From: Candidatus Gottesmanbacteria bacterium
GTDB lineage: Bacteria; Patescibacteria; Microgenomatia; 2-02-FULL-39-11
Direction: 5' to 3'
Assembly: GCA_016186795.1 (NCBI GenBank)
Contig: JACPKY010000002.1
Location: forward strand, 569,814 to 633,813
DNA: 64,000 bases
Part shown: positions 49,186-57,080 of the stretch, one piece after another
Numbering within the stretch: position 1 is the stretch's first letter
How the letters are laid out: every line of letters begins with the position of its first letter
The notes under the pieces: model-generated
Told to the model about the DNA's origin: nothing
The model's database searches: none
What the model saw: only the letters and a program-made list of their open reading frames with translations
Translations under genes and position numbers: made by a program

Positions 49186-50688
49186 TTAGCCTAAACTTTT
49201 TCTAAGCATCCCTCCATATGAGAGAAGATTACTCATTTTTTTCTTTTCCTCTAAAGCTTTGAAAATCCGTCCAGAGAGAGCATAGTGTTCGAAATGAGTC
49301 CCTTTCCTTGGTCCCAATTCTTCTCCAATCTCTTTTTCCACTTCTTCAATATCTTCTAAGACCTCCTCCCATCCACCAAAGACGTTGGCAAGAGATGTCA
49401 CATTCTCTTTATTGAGAAAGTATCCAGCTTTTATCATATCACTACGAAAATTCACATAAAGAGGTAATATCTCAGTCCAAATCCCTTGGCGTTTTGCCTC
49501 GCGTATTCCTCTTCCTGTACCAATAAGCTCGGGTGGAATACCAATCGAATATAACGCTGCGGTGAATGGAATGGCTCGAGGAAGTATTATGCCACCAAAC
49601 CCACGAGAATACCCAAAAAGACCAATATGTTGCATTCTTTCTCTTCGTCTTGCCAACTGAGTACTTAAGGAGTTGATTATGGGCGCAAGTTTTTCAATCG
49701 ACTGTTGATAATATTTTTCAAAAAATGGAATACTTTTTATTACAGCCTTCTTTTGACTATCATGAATTGATATGGGGGTTTTACCAGGTAAGTACTTTTT
49801 GAGAAATTCAACAGCATCTCGAACTTGAGTTTTTTCGTAGTCATACCGAAAAGCGCTTTGCAGGGTAAGCGTTGCTACACCGCGATATTCTTCCACTCCC
49901 GTCTCAATTGAACTAGGTGAAATACCCCCTCTGAATGGTAAAGAACCAGTTCCTACCATAGGGTAGAGCTTTACGCCTGTTTGACGTTCCAATTTCCGAT
50001 ATTCCCAAAGGGCAATTTTCAATGAAACGATTGTCGGAACCAGGCCGGAATTTAATGCGGGGTCGCTTCTTGCACAATACGGTCGAATATAGGCAGGAAT
50101 CTTTCGAAAAACGTTACGATGAAGTACTATGTATCTTTTAAGTATTTCAGGAGATTCAACTATTTTGGCAACCTGCTCAAAAAGTGGAATGATCTCAATG
50201 GACTTCATAGATTCCCGCATTTTCAAAAGCTTGTGTTCAAGACTCACCAAATGCTGAAATGCCTCTTGAATGTCGATAATTTCCTGAGCACTTTCCGTCA
50301 AAGGAAGGATGGTTTCAAAAATAGGAGGATCGTCAAATCCAAGACTCTGCGACAGCTGACTACTTGTTATCATCACCATAAATGCCCGTGCCAAACGAAA
50401 TTGTTTCTCCACACGCGGATTGGGAATTCGAAACGTAAGAAACTTGTCCCGACCAAGAGGATGTTTTTGAAAATATTCAAGATGCTGATGCAAAAGTCTA
50501 TCAACAACAGCTTCGTCAACATACTTTCCCTCCCAATCCCAGTTATACTCATCAATTCCAAGATCGGAGAAACACAAGAAACACTCTTTTAGTTCGGCGG
50601 CTGTTGAGACAAATGCCCGACTATGCCAGTATGGCTTTCCTGCATTATCGGGATGCTGTGTCGCCATCCCTGTTGGAATTTTTCTCAT
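49186..50688 (-). CDS. ppcA: Archaeal-type phosphoenolpyruvate carboxylase
   Basis: A 500-aa PEP carboxylase of the short archaeal type, which adds bicarbonate to PEP to give oxaloacetate. The N-terminus MRKIPTGMATQHPDNAGKPY is diagnostic. Later blocks include GTGSLPFRGGISPSSIETG and GLFGYSRGFGGIILPRAIPF. Bacterial PEP carboxylases are nearly twice this length; the short form is known from archaea and few bacteria, so a transfer history is likely. I start it at the ATG 50688 after the T-box terminator; an in-frame TTG start within the terminator stem is not plausible. It is the first gene of the T-box operon. Confidence 0.94.
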   Translation of the reverse strand: MRKIPTGMATQHPDNAGKPYWHSRAFVSTAAELKECFLCFSDLGIDEYNWDWEGKYVDEAVVDRLLHQHLEYFQKHPLGRDKFLTFRIPNPRVEKQFRLARAFMVMITSSQLSQSLGFDDPPIFETILPLTESAQEIIDIQEAFQHLVSLEHKLLKMRESMKSIEIIPLFEQVAKIVESPEILKRYIVLHRNVFRKIPAYIRPYCARSDPALNSGLVPTIVSLKIALWEYRKLERQTGVKLYPMVGTGSLPFRGGISPSSIETGVEEYRGVATLTLQSAFRYDYEKTQVRDAVEFLKKYLPGKTPISIHDSQKKAVIKSIPFFEKYYQQSIEKLAPIINSLSTQLARRRERMQHIGLFGYSRGFGGIILPRAIPFTAALYSIGIPPELIGTGRGIREAKRQGIWTEILPLYVNFRSDMIKAGYFLNKENVTSLANVFGGWEEVLEDIEEVEKEIGEELGPRKGTHFEHYALSGRIFKALEEKKKMSNLLSYGGMLRKSLG

Positions 50689-50695
50689 AAACACC

Positions 50696-50879
50696 AAAAA
50701 CCTCACCTCTTTCAAAGGGTGAGATTTCTCACGGTACCACCTTTTTTTATCCTCTTTCTGCTATTACGGGCTTACCCGTCGAGTTCTAAACCTCCCGTTA
50801 AAATTGGTTTCCTCTCGCAACGTCCCCGATTGAGTCGGAAGAATAGGTTTGTCATTACCTAATCGTCTTTTTAATTACT
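50696..50879 (-). promoter_or_regulatory. T-box riboswitch (tRNA-sensing leader), probably Asp-specific
   Basis: The leader RNA carries the T-box core GGTGGTACCG (bulge TGGTACC at 50733-50739). The antiterminator (50714-50744) pairs AAAGG with CCTTT and GTGAG with CTCAC around the 7-nt bulge. The competing terminator is CTCACC paired with GGTGAG (50702-50723) followed by GTTTTT. A stem III hairpin, ACGGG-TAAG-CCCGT, lies upstream. The most 5' hairpin (50841-50864) has stem TAGGT/ACCTA and loop AATGACAA, presenting GAC (50851-50853), the Asp codon, followed by A. Uncharged tRNA would stabilise the antiterminator. The specifier choice is inference from that loop and from the operon content. Confidence 0.88.
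50702..50723 (-). terminator. T-box terminator hairpin before ppcA
   Basis: CTCACC pairs with GGTGAG across a loop that itself pairs CTTT with AAAG, followed by GTTTTT (50696-50701). It is mutually exclusive with the antiterminator. The GAGGTGAGG of its 3' arm could act as a distant Shine-Dalgarno site after readthrough. Confidence 0.88.
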
Positions 50880-52588
50880 TTGGACATAATAACATCACGA
50901 AGACGAAGTTGCAAGTTAGAAGATCCGTTCCACGTATTCTTCATTACGGTAAAGGCGATATCGACATGGCTTCCGACAGTTATATCTCCGACATTTGCAC
51001 CCATTCCAAAACCAATTGCTTCTATCTGCGATACAAAAGCCAAATCCGCGTATGGGTCACGAAGAAGAAGTTTTACATGGTTTCCATTTTTACCAACTAG
51101 TCGAAGTCTCTCGACAATAAGATTTTTTACAGCGAATATTGGCTCTGGACTCCCATTTCCAAATGGACGAAACTTGGAAATTAGATCGTAAAGATCGTAA
51201 GAAACTTGGGAAAGTGAAATAAGGGCATCAATCTCAATCTCTTTTTCTCTCATATCAGGTTTTTTCTTTTCGAGAAGTTTATGAAGTTTCTTTTCTAACT
51301 CGTCAAGGTTTTTCGTTTCTACGGTAAATCCAGCAGCCATAGGGTGTCCACCGACATCCACGAGTAATTCCTCTGCCTCCCGAATTGTTTCTACAATATT
51401 GACCCCTCGTATAGATCGAGCTGAAGCTTTCGAGTATTCCAAACCTTTAGAAACCACAATTGTTGGCAGGTGAAATTCTTCGGCTAATTTCCCTGCAATA
51501 AGACCAATAATTCCTTGATTGTACCGTTCATCTGCGAGAAATATCATCTTTCTCCCATTCTTTTTCTGATACGATGAATATGCCTTCACGACAGAACGCG
51601 CATGCAAAACGGATTCTTCTGTCATTACCTGTCGATCACGATTCATGGAAGAAAGTTTAGAAGCCAAAAGTCGTGCCCGTTCCTTATTGGGGGTACAAAG
51701 CAGACGAAGTGCATCAAGCGCATGGGAAAGTCTCCCCAGAGCATTGATTCTTGGTGCTAAAACGTGTCCTATCTCATACTCCCCTATCTCACCGAAACGA
51801 AGACTGCTCTCAGCGATAAGCGCTCTTAGACCTATACGTTTCGTCTTGTTTAATAGTTCAAGACCAAATTTTGCAAGTATCCTATTTTCTCCTCGCAACG
51901 GTACCAAATCCGCAATTGTTGCAAGAGAGACAAGATCAAGGTACTGTAAGATTTCCGCATCAAAGATTCCGCTTTTTTTCTGAGTCTTTCTTTTGACTTT
52001 TAAGAAATCGTACAAATACTGGCCAAAAAGAAACGCAACTCCGGTCGCACACAGTTTAGTTGAATGGATAAGCGCAAAACAGGGAAGTTTCTTTTCTGGT
52101 TTTAGATGATGGTCGACGACAATCACATCAATTCCTAAATTTCTCGCATAACGAATCTTCTCATGAGCCGTTACTCCATGATCAACGGTAATAATAAGAG
52201 AGGCATTCATTTCTTTCTTTACATGATCAATTCCTTTTTTGGATAATCCGTACCCTTCATCAACTCTATGAGGGACATGAGGAAGAACATGTGCTCCAAA
52301 ACGGTAGAGTATTTCCCAAAGAATCGTCCCGCTTGCTATTCCGTCAACATCGTAATCGGTGTAAACAATGATTGATTCCTTCTTTTTGATTGCCTGAAGA
52401 ATTCGTTCTGCTGCCCTTAGTAACTGCCTTCCATCAAGACCAATTGGAGCATACTTGATATCAGACAAAGAGGGGTGCAAGAATTTATCTTGTTCACTTT
52501 TGGAAATTCCACGGTTTGTAAGAAGTATCTTTTGAATATTAACGATACTTTCTCCCGCTTTAGACTTTGCTTGAATATTCCACTTCAT
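50855..52588 (-). CDS. recJ: Single-stranded-DNA exonuclease RecJ
   Basis: A 577-aa DHH/DHHA1 protein. The metal motifs are VYTDYDVDGIASG, TVDHGVTAHE and VVDHHLKPEKK. Later is ADLVPLRGENR, the DHHA1 GGHPMAAGFTV and a C-terminal OB fold. RecJ degrades single-stranded DNA 5'-to-3' in recombination and mismatch repair. Adjacent ATGs at 52591 and 52588 are both possible. The second is 7 nt below a TAATAT box and fits the leaderless pattern. Its stop codon lies within stem I of the T-box of the next operon. Confidence 0.93.
   Translation of the reverse strand: MKWNIQAKSKAGESIVNIQKILLTNRGISKSEQDKFLHPSLSDIKYAPIGLDGRQLLRAAERILQAIKKKESIIVYTDYDVDGIASGTILWEILYRFGAHVLPHVPHRVDEGYGLSKKGIDHVKKEMNASLIITVDHGVTAHEKIRYARNLGIDVIVVDHHLKPEKKLPCFALIHSTKLCATGVAFLFGQYLYDFLKVKRKTQKKSGIFDAEILQYLDLVSLATIADLVPLRGENRILAKFGLELLNKTKRIGLRALIAESSLRFGEIGEYEIGHVLAPRINALGRLSHALDALRLLCTPNKERARLLASKLSSMNRDRQVMTEESVLHARSVVKAYSSYQKKNGRKMIFLADERYNQGIIGLIAGKLAEEFHLPTIVVSKGLEYSKASARSIRGVNIVETIREAEELLVDVGGHPMAAGFTVETKNLDELEKKLHKLLEKKKPDMREKEIEIDALISLSQVSYDLYDLISKFRPFGNGSPEPIFAVKNLIVERLRLVGKNGNHVKLLLRDPYADLAFVSQIEAIGFGMGANVGDITVGSHVDIAFTVMKNTWNGSSNLQLRLRDVIMSKVIKKTIR
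50886..50914 (-). promoter_or_regulatory. T-box operon promoter inside recJ
   Basis: On the minus strand, -35 TTGCAA (50909-50914), 17 nt, extended -10 TGTTATTAT (hexamer 50886-50891). It lies in the last codons of recJ. Transcription should begin near 50879, just ahead of stem I of the T-box. Confidence 0.65.
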
Positions 52589-52612
52589 CATTAAAATATT
52601 ATCTGTATGGAC

Positions 52613-52618
52613 TATAAT
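52613..52618 (+). promoter_or_regulatory. -10 box of cca
   Basis: TATAAT (52613-52618) ends 11 nt before the ATG at 52630. A GAGAGG stretch between them could add some Shine-Dalgarno pairing, although little of it would be in the mRNA. Confidence 0.5.
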
Positions 52619-52629
52619 AAGAGAGGATC

Positions 52630-54009
52630 ATGACAACAATCATTTTACCAGAAGAGGTACAAAACATTCTTCACACTCTCAAGCGAGCCGGTTTTGAGGG
52701 CTTTGTTGTGGGAGGGGGAATACGAAATGCAATTTTGCATAAACCAACCGTCAACTGGGACTTCACAACGAATGCAAAACCGCAAGAAATCCTCACTCTT
52801 TTTAAGAACAGCTTTTACAATAATACCTTTGGAACGGTTGGGGTTGCCGTACAGTTAAAAAATCCTTTCAAAAAGAGTGGAAAGCTCTCAGTGATTTTTG
52901 AAATAACTACCTACCGAAGTGAGTTTGGTTATTCCGATCACCGTCACCCAGACAAAATAGTCTGGGGTGAAACACTTGATGAGGACTTGAAACGTCGAGA
53001 TTTTACGATGAATGCACTTGCATTTGACGGAGTTCGCATCGTTGATCTTTTCGGAGGAATCAAAGATATCAAAAAAAAGATAGTCCGGGCCGTAGGTGAC
53101 GGCCAAGCACGGTTTGCCGAAGATGCTCTCCGAATGGTTCGGGCAGTCCGATTTGCCACAGAGTATTCATTCACTATCGATCCCGATACAAGTAGCGCAA
53201 TTTCCAAAAACGCAGCACTTATTGCATCAATTTCAGGAGAACGGATTCGGGAGGAGCTTATAAAAATTCTTTCATCCGACTTTCCATCCGATGGCATACG
53301 ACTTCTGAAAAATACCGGACTTCTGTCTTTTATCTTACCGGAGCTGGAAAAATGTTTTGGCATCGAGCAAAAAAGTCCGAAGCGACACCACGTCCACGAT
53401 GTCGGGACACATCTTCTTTTATCCCTTTCCCATTGTCCATCAAAAGATCCAATTGTCAGACTTGCGACACTTCTCCATGACGTCGGAAAACCAGCGACAT
53501 TTCAAAAAACAGATGAGGGTATTATTACGTTTTACAATCATGAAATCATCGGTGCCTCAATCGTGCGTCATATAGCTGATCGATTGCACCTTTCAAAAAA
53601 CGAAAGAGAGAAACTGGTAACACTTGTCCGCTTCCACCAATTTACTGTTGATGAAAAACAAACAGATTCCGCAATCAGACGATTTATAAGAAACATTGGA
53701 AAAGAAAATATCGATGATATGTTGGCTCTTCGAACAGGAGATCGGCTTGGGGGTGGAGCGCGTCAAACTTCCTGGAGATTAGAACTTTATAAAAAACGCC
53801 TCGAAGATGTTCAAAAACAACCATTCACTGTTTCTGATCTTAAAGTTGACGGACACGATGTGATGAAAGTTTTTGATATTTCTCCGGGACCAAAGGTAGG
53901 AAAAATTCTGGAAATGCTTTTCACTCAAGTAGTTGAGGGAAAATTGAAAAACGAGAAAGAATTGCTTTTGGAAAAAATATCGGAGTTTTCGGAGAAAAAA
54001 ATAGTCTAG
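52630..54009 (+). CDS. cca: tRNA nucleotidyltransferase (CCA-adding/poly(A) polymerase family) with HD domain
   Basis: A 459-aa class II nucleotidyltransferase. The head domain has GFEGFVVGGGIRNAIL and NWDFTTNAKP (catalytic Asp pair). RRDFTMNALAFDG, the neck RFAEDALRMVRAVRFA and a C-terminal HD domain (ATLLHDVGKP) follow. It adds CCA to tRNA 3' ends. The tRNA-Gln in this window lacks an encoded CCA, so such an enzyme is needed. It overlaps the convergent secF by 4 nt. Confidence 0.93.
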   Translation: MTTIILPEEVQNILHTLKRAGFEGFVVGGGIRNAILHKPTVNWDFTTNAKPQEILTLFKNSFYNNTFGTVGVAVQLKNPFKKSGKLSVIFEITTYRSEFGYSDHRHPDKIVWGETLDEDLKRRDFTMNALAFDGVRIVDLFGGIKDIKKKIVRAVGDGQARFAEDALRMVRAVRFATEYSFTIDPDTSSAISKNAALIASISGERIREELIKILSSDFPSDGIRLLKNTGLLSFILPELEKCFGIEQKSPKRHHVHDVGTHLLLSLSHCPSKDPIVRLATLLHDVGKPATFQKTDEGIITFYNHEIIGASIVRHIADRLHLSKNEREKLVTLVRFHQFTVDEKQTDSAIRRFIRNIGKENIDDMLALRTGDRLGGGARQTSWRLELYKKRLEDVQKQPFTVSDLKVDGHDVMKVFDISPGPKVGKILEMLFTQVVEGKLKNEKELLLEKISEFSEKKIV

Positions 54010-54905
54010 CGTTTTTTCCTCTCTTCCCAAAAAACAAGAAGTGGAGCTGCGTTAAAAATTGAGGAATACGTTCCAGAGACTATTCCAATAAGAAGAGCGA
54101 CCACAAACCACCGTATAGATTCTCCCCCAAAGAGAAGTAAACTAAAAAGCGTAAAAATGACGGTCAAGGATGTTGCCAGAGATCTAGCAAGCGTCTGAAT
54201 GATCGAAACATTGACGATATGTTCAAAAGATTGCGAGGGCATCTTTTGTAAGTTTTCCCGGATTCGATCAAAAACAACAATCGTGTCATGAACAGAAAAT
54301 CCCATAATTGTTAAAAGGGCTGTAATAAATAATGTATCAATTTCAACGTGAAAAAAATGGCCAAAGATGGAAAAAATACCAACGACAACGAGTATGTCAT
54401 GGATAAGTGCTGCAACGGCGCATATTCCAAACTTCACGGATGAATACGGTTTCGGAACCTGCCGGAATGCCAATGCGATATAGATAATAATAGCAACAGA
54501 TGCAATGAGAACTGCTTTCATAGCGTTTGCCGTTGTCTCACTCCCGATCGTTGGACCAACTGTCTCATACCGTAATTGGGTAATATCCCCGTACCCATTT
54601 TTCAAAGCGTTCTGCAGTTCCCTATTTTTGATAGTATCAATGGGCTTTAGACGGAGAAGATAGGTATTTTCACCCGACTTCTGAATCGAGGCAATTTCCA
54701 CACTCTCTTTCTCAACCACTTGCCGGATCGATTCAGCAGAATGTGTTTTTTGTGGCGAAATCTGAAATTCAAGAAGCGTTCCCCCGGTAAAATCAATTGC
54801 GGGGCGAAGACCCCAAAAAACGAGCGCAACAATACCGGGAATAATAACTAATCCCGAAATCAGAAAGAATATTTTCTTTTTCCCTATAATGTTTGGTTCA
54901 CTCAT
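54006..54905 (-). CDS. secF: SecF, protein export membrane protein
   Basis: A 299-aa SecF with six helices. The first helix (KIFFLISGLVIIPGIVALVF) is followed by FTGGTLLEFQI in the periplasmic-type domain. The fourth-helix motif is GFSVHDTIVVFDRIRENL. It uses the proton gradient with SecD to finish translocation. It lies 3 nt after secD. Confidence 0.95.
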   Translation of the reverse strand: MSEPNIIGKKKIFFLISGLVIIPGIVALVFWGLRPAIDFTGGTLLEFQISPQKTHSAESIRQVVEKESVEIASIQKSGENTYLLRLKPIDTIKNRELQNALKNGYGDITQLRYETVGPTIGSETTANAMKAVLIASVAIIIYIALAFRQVPKPYSSVKFGICAVAALIHDILVVVGIFSIFGHFFHVEIDTLFITALLTIMGFSVHDTIVVFDRIRENLQKMPSQSFEHIVNVSIIQTLARSLATSLTVIFTLFSLLLFGGESIRWFVVALLIGIVSGTYSSIFNAAPLLVFWEERKKR

Positions 54906-54908
54906 ATT

Positions 54909-56237
54909 TTACCGGTACAGAAGTCTTAACAGTGTCCGCGTTACCGTAATTGCGCTAAAAAGGGAAACGAGAATACCAATTGCAAGTGTTACAGCAAACC
55001 CACGTACCACTCCTGTTCCAAACCAATAAAGTATTGCACAAGTAATAAGAGATGAAGCGTTGGAATCACGAATTGAAGGGAATGCTCGATCAAATCCTAA
55101 ACGCAGTGCAGTTTGATAATCTTTTCCCCATCTGAGTTCCTCTTTTATGCGCTCAAAAATGAGAATGTTGGCATCAACTGCCATTCCAATTGAGAGAATA
55201 AATCCGGTAATGCCAGCAAGTGTCAAAGTTACCGGTATCATCTTAAAAAGAGCAAAAACGGTAAGTGTATAAAGGATAAGAGCAATATCTGCAATCAGTC
55301 CTAACAGTCCGTACTGAATTATCATAAAAGTTCCCACAATGAAAAGTCCAATCATTCCTGCAAAAAGACTTTTTGTAACGGAAGAAACTCCAAGGGTTGC
55401 ACCAACGTTTCTCTGTTCGATAACTTTCAACGGTACCGGAAGTGCTCCGGCATTTAATGCAATGGAAAGTTGTTTGGCCTCGTCAGCGGAAAATGAACCT
55501 TGAATAACGGCTCTCCCTCCAGATATTGCAGTATTCACCTGCGGAGCAGAAAGGAGCTCTTCGTCTAAAAATATAGCAAGTGTTTTGCCTACAGATCGTT
55601 TTGTAATTTCTTCAAAAAGGGTTGCACCTTCTGAATCAAACTCTAGACTGACTTCAGGTTTCCCGGTATTTTGGTCAAATGTTACTTCACTCCGTTTGAG
55701 ATGTTTTCCGCTAAGACCTGTTGGGCTAGACCAAATGCTTTTGGCTGACGATGGTGTTGCAATTTGTGCAGACTTCGTCCCTTCTTCAAAAAATGTCAAC
55801 TGTGCTGTTCTCCCAACAAGCTCTATTGCTTGATTAGCATCATCAATCCCAGGCATCTCAACGATGATTCGTTTACTTGATCCTATATTTGCTTTTTGAA
55901 CAACAGACTCTGTCAGCCCATAAAGATTAATTCTTCGCTCCACAACATCACGAGCAGAATCAAATGCCTTCTCTTGATCGGTAGAAGATATGCCGGAGAG
56001 ATCTGCCTCTAAGACTAAGTGAGTTCCACCGGAAAGGTCAAGCCCATACCGACCATTGAGATCATTTCTTATCTGCAAAGGTCCAACTGATACGTTGAGT
56101 GCCGGCCCAGAAATGGTGCGGTCGAAAGTCAAAGGGCCAAGAGTAAACTGCATACGGAGTTCTTTTGGTAGAGATACAATTGCTGATAAGACAAAAAGTA
56201 TAGCAATAAACCACAATCGAAAACCGAAGTACTTCAT
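54909..56237 (-). CDS. secD: SecD, protein export membrane protein
   Basis: A 442-aa SecD. The N-terminal helix is followed by RYGLDLSGGTHLVLEADL, VVERRINLYGLTE and IIVEMPGI of the P1 domain. The RND-like helices carry GMAVDANILIFERIKEELRW. SecD is a shorter type, lacking a large P1 extension. Its ATG overlaps the AbrB-like stop as ATGA, so the export genes are translationally linked to the small regulator genes upstream. Confidence 0.95.
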   Translation of the reverse strand: MKYFGFRLWFIAILFVLSAIVSLPKELRMQFTLGPLTFDRTISGPALNVSVGPLQIRNDLNGRYGLDLSGGTHLVLEADLSGISSTDQEKAFDSARDVVERRINLYGLTESVVQKANIGSSKRIIVEMPGIDDANQAIELVGRTAQLTFFEEGTKSAQIATPSSAKSIWSSPTGLSGKHLKRSEVTFDQNTGKPEVSLEFDSEGATLFEEITKRSVGKTLAIFLDEELLSAPQVNTAISGGRAVIQGSFSADEAKQLSIALNAGALPVPLKVIEQRNVGATLGVSSVTKSLFAGMIGLFIVGTFMIIQYGLLGLIADIALILYTLTVFALFKMIPVTLTLAGITGFILSIGMAVDANILIFERIKEELRWGKDYQTALRLGFDRAFPSIRDSNASSLITCAILYWFGTGVVRGFAVTLAIGILVSLFSAITVTRTLLRLLYR

Positions 56238-56425
56238 GACGCTTGTTTTGAGGAGGGTAAACGGAGCTGTACAGCACCACTAAATTTTAGTCGGATAATG
56301 CCGGTGTCAACATTTGCCTCAACCATAACGGAATCACCCGCCTTAATTCCTAAGGCGTGAACAAACCGTGCAGGGATCGTAACTCCTAAGCTATAAGTAC
56401 CACTTTTAACAACTTTTTGATGCAT
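56234..56425 (-). CDS. AbrB/MazE-like swapped-hairpin DNA-binding protein
   Basis: A 63-aa SpoVT/AbrB-fold protein: VVKSGTYSLGVTIPARFVHA followed by LGIKAGDSVMVEANV, the pattern of AbrB and of MazE-type antitoxins. It lies 5 nt after the HTH-nucleotidyltransferase gene and overlaps secD by ATGA. It could regulate its own operon or form part of an antitoxin-like pair with the gene before it. Confidence 0.85.
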   Translation of the reverse strand: MHQKVVKSGTYSLGVTIPARFVHALGIKAGDSVMVEANVDTGIIRLKFSGAVQLRLPSSKQAS

Positions 56426-56430
56426 AGCTT

Positions 56431-57006
56431 TTATGAGACGAGCTCTTCTTCGTCACCAATGACCATGATGCGTGACCCCCGAAGAATCTCAAGAACAAAT
56501 GGATCACGTCGTTTCTTTCTAAACTCAAACTCTTCCTCACTCATAACTGTGTAGTTAATTTCTCTCTCTCGCCGCACCTCTTCTTCTTTTACAATTTGTG
56601 AAAGTTCGGGAAGCACTATCTTTCCAACAACCAGAAGATCTACTGAGTTGGTTCCTTTCGTAGATACCCGAGCAAAACTCCCAGCAACCATTGCAAATTT
56701 AACTTTTCCAAGTCTTACCTTGTTTTTGATAATTTCCCCGCCCATCCCAGATGATTTTACAATCAACTCAAGAAGGTCAAAGTACAGTGGGTAATCTTTT
56801 CTGAGAGCATAAAAGAGTCGATTGGCTCTATGTTCTTTACTCATCAAGCCAATCTTTTCCAAATGAGCAAGCTCACGCCTCACGGCGTTTATCTCCTCAC
56901 TTGTACGGCGGACGATTTCTCGAACATGAAATATTTTCCCCGGGGAAAGAAAAAATAGTTGTAATATCTTTACCCGGACTCGAGAAACGATAAGATCTTT
57001 TAACAT
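56431..57006 (-). CDS. Winged-helix plus minimal nucleotidyltransferase-like protein
   Basis: A 191-aa two-domain protein. Residues 1-75 form an ArsR-like winged helix (VKILQLFFLSPGKIFHVREI, VRRELAHLEKIGLMSK). The rest looks like a minimal nucleotidyltransferase: MVAGSFARVSTKGTNSVDLL carries GS and one of the usual Asp residues. A full catalytic triad is not evident. Such fusions occur in candidate-phyla genomes next to toxin-antitoxin or membrane genes; the role is unknown. AAAGGAGG directly before the ATG (3-nt gap) is a strong, closely spaced Shine-Dalgarno site. Confidence 0.7.
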   Translation of the reverse strand: MLKDLIVSRVRVKILQLFFLSPGKIFHVREIVRRTSEEINAVRRELAHLEKIGLMSKEHRANRLFYALRKDYPLYFDLLELIVKSSGMGGEIIKNKVRLGKVKFAMVAGSFARVSTKGTNSVDLLVVGKIVLPELSQIVKEEEVRREREINYTVMSEEEFEFRKKRRDPFVLEILRGSRIMVIGDEEELVS

Positions 57007-57080
57007 TCTCCTCCTTTCTGATGGTTTTAACTTGCGTAGTCAAAATCCATCTTCTCCGGGCAGATTTTTCAAATACTAGA

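Noticed and set aside
50765..50860. Thr or Pro T-box specifier (GAAACCA reading of a canonical stem I)
   Set aside because: The space is too short for a full stem I with its usual internal motifs, and the operon content favours Asp; kept as an alternative in the findings.
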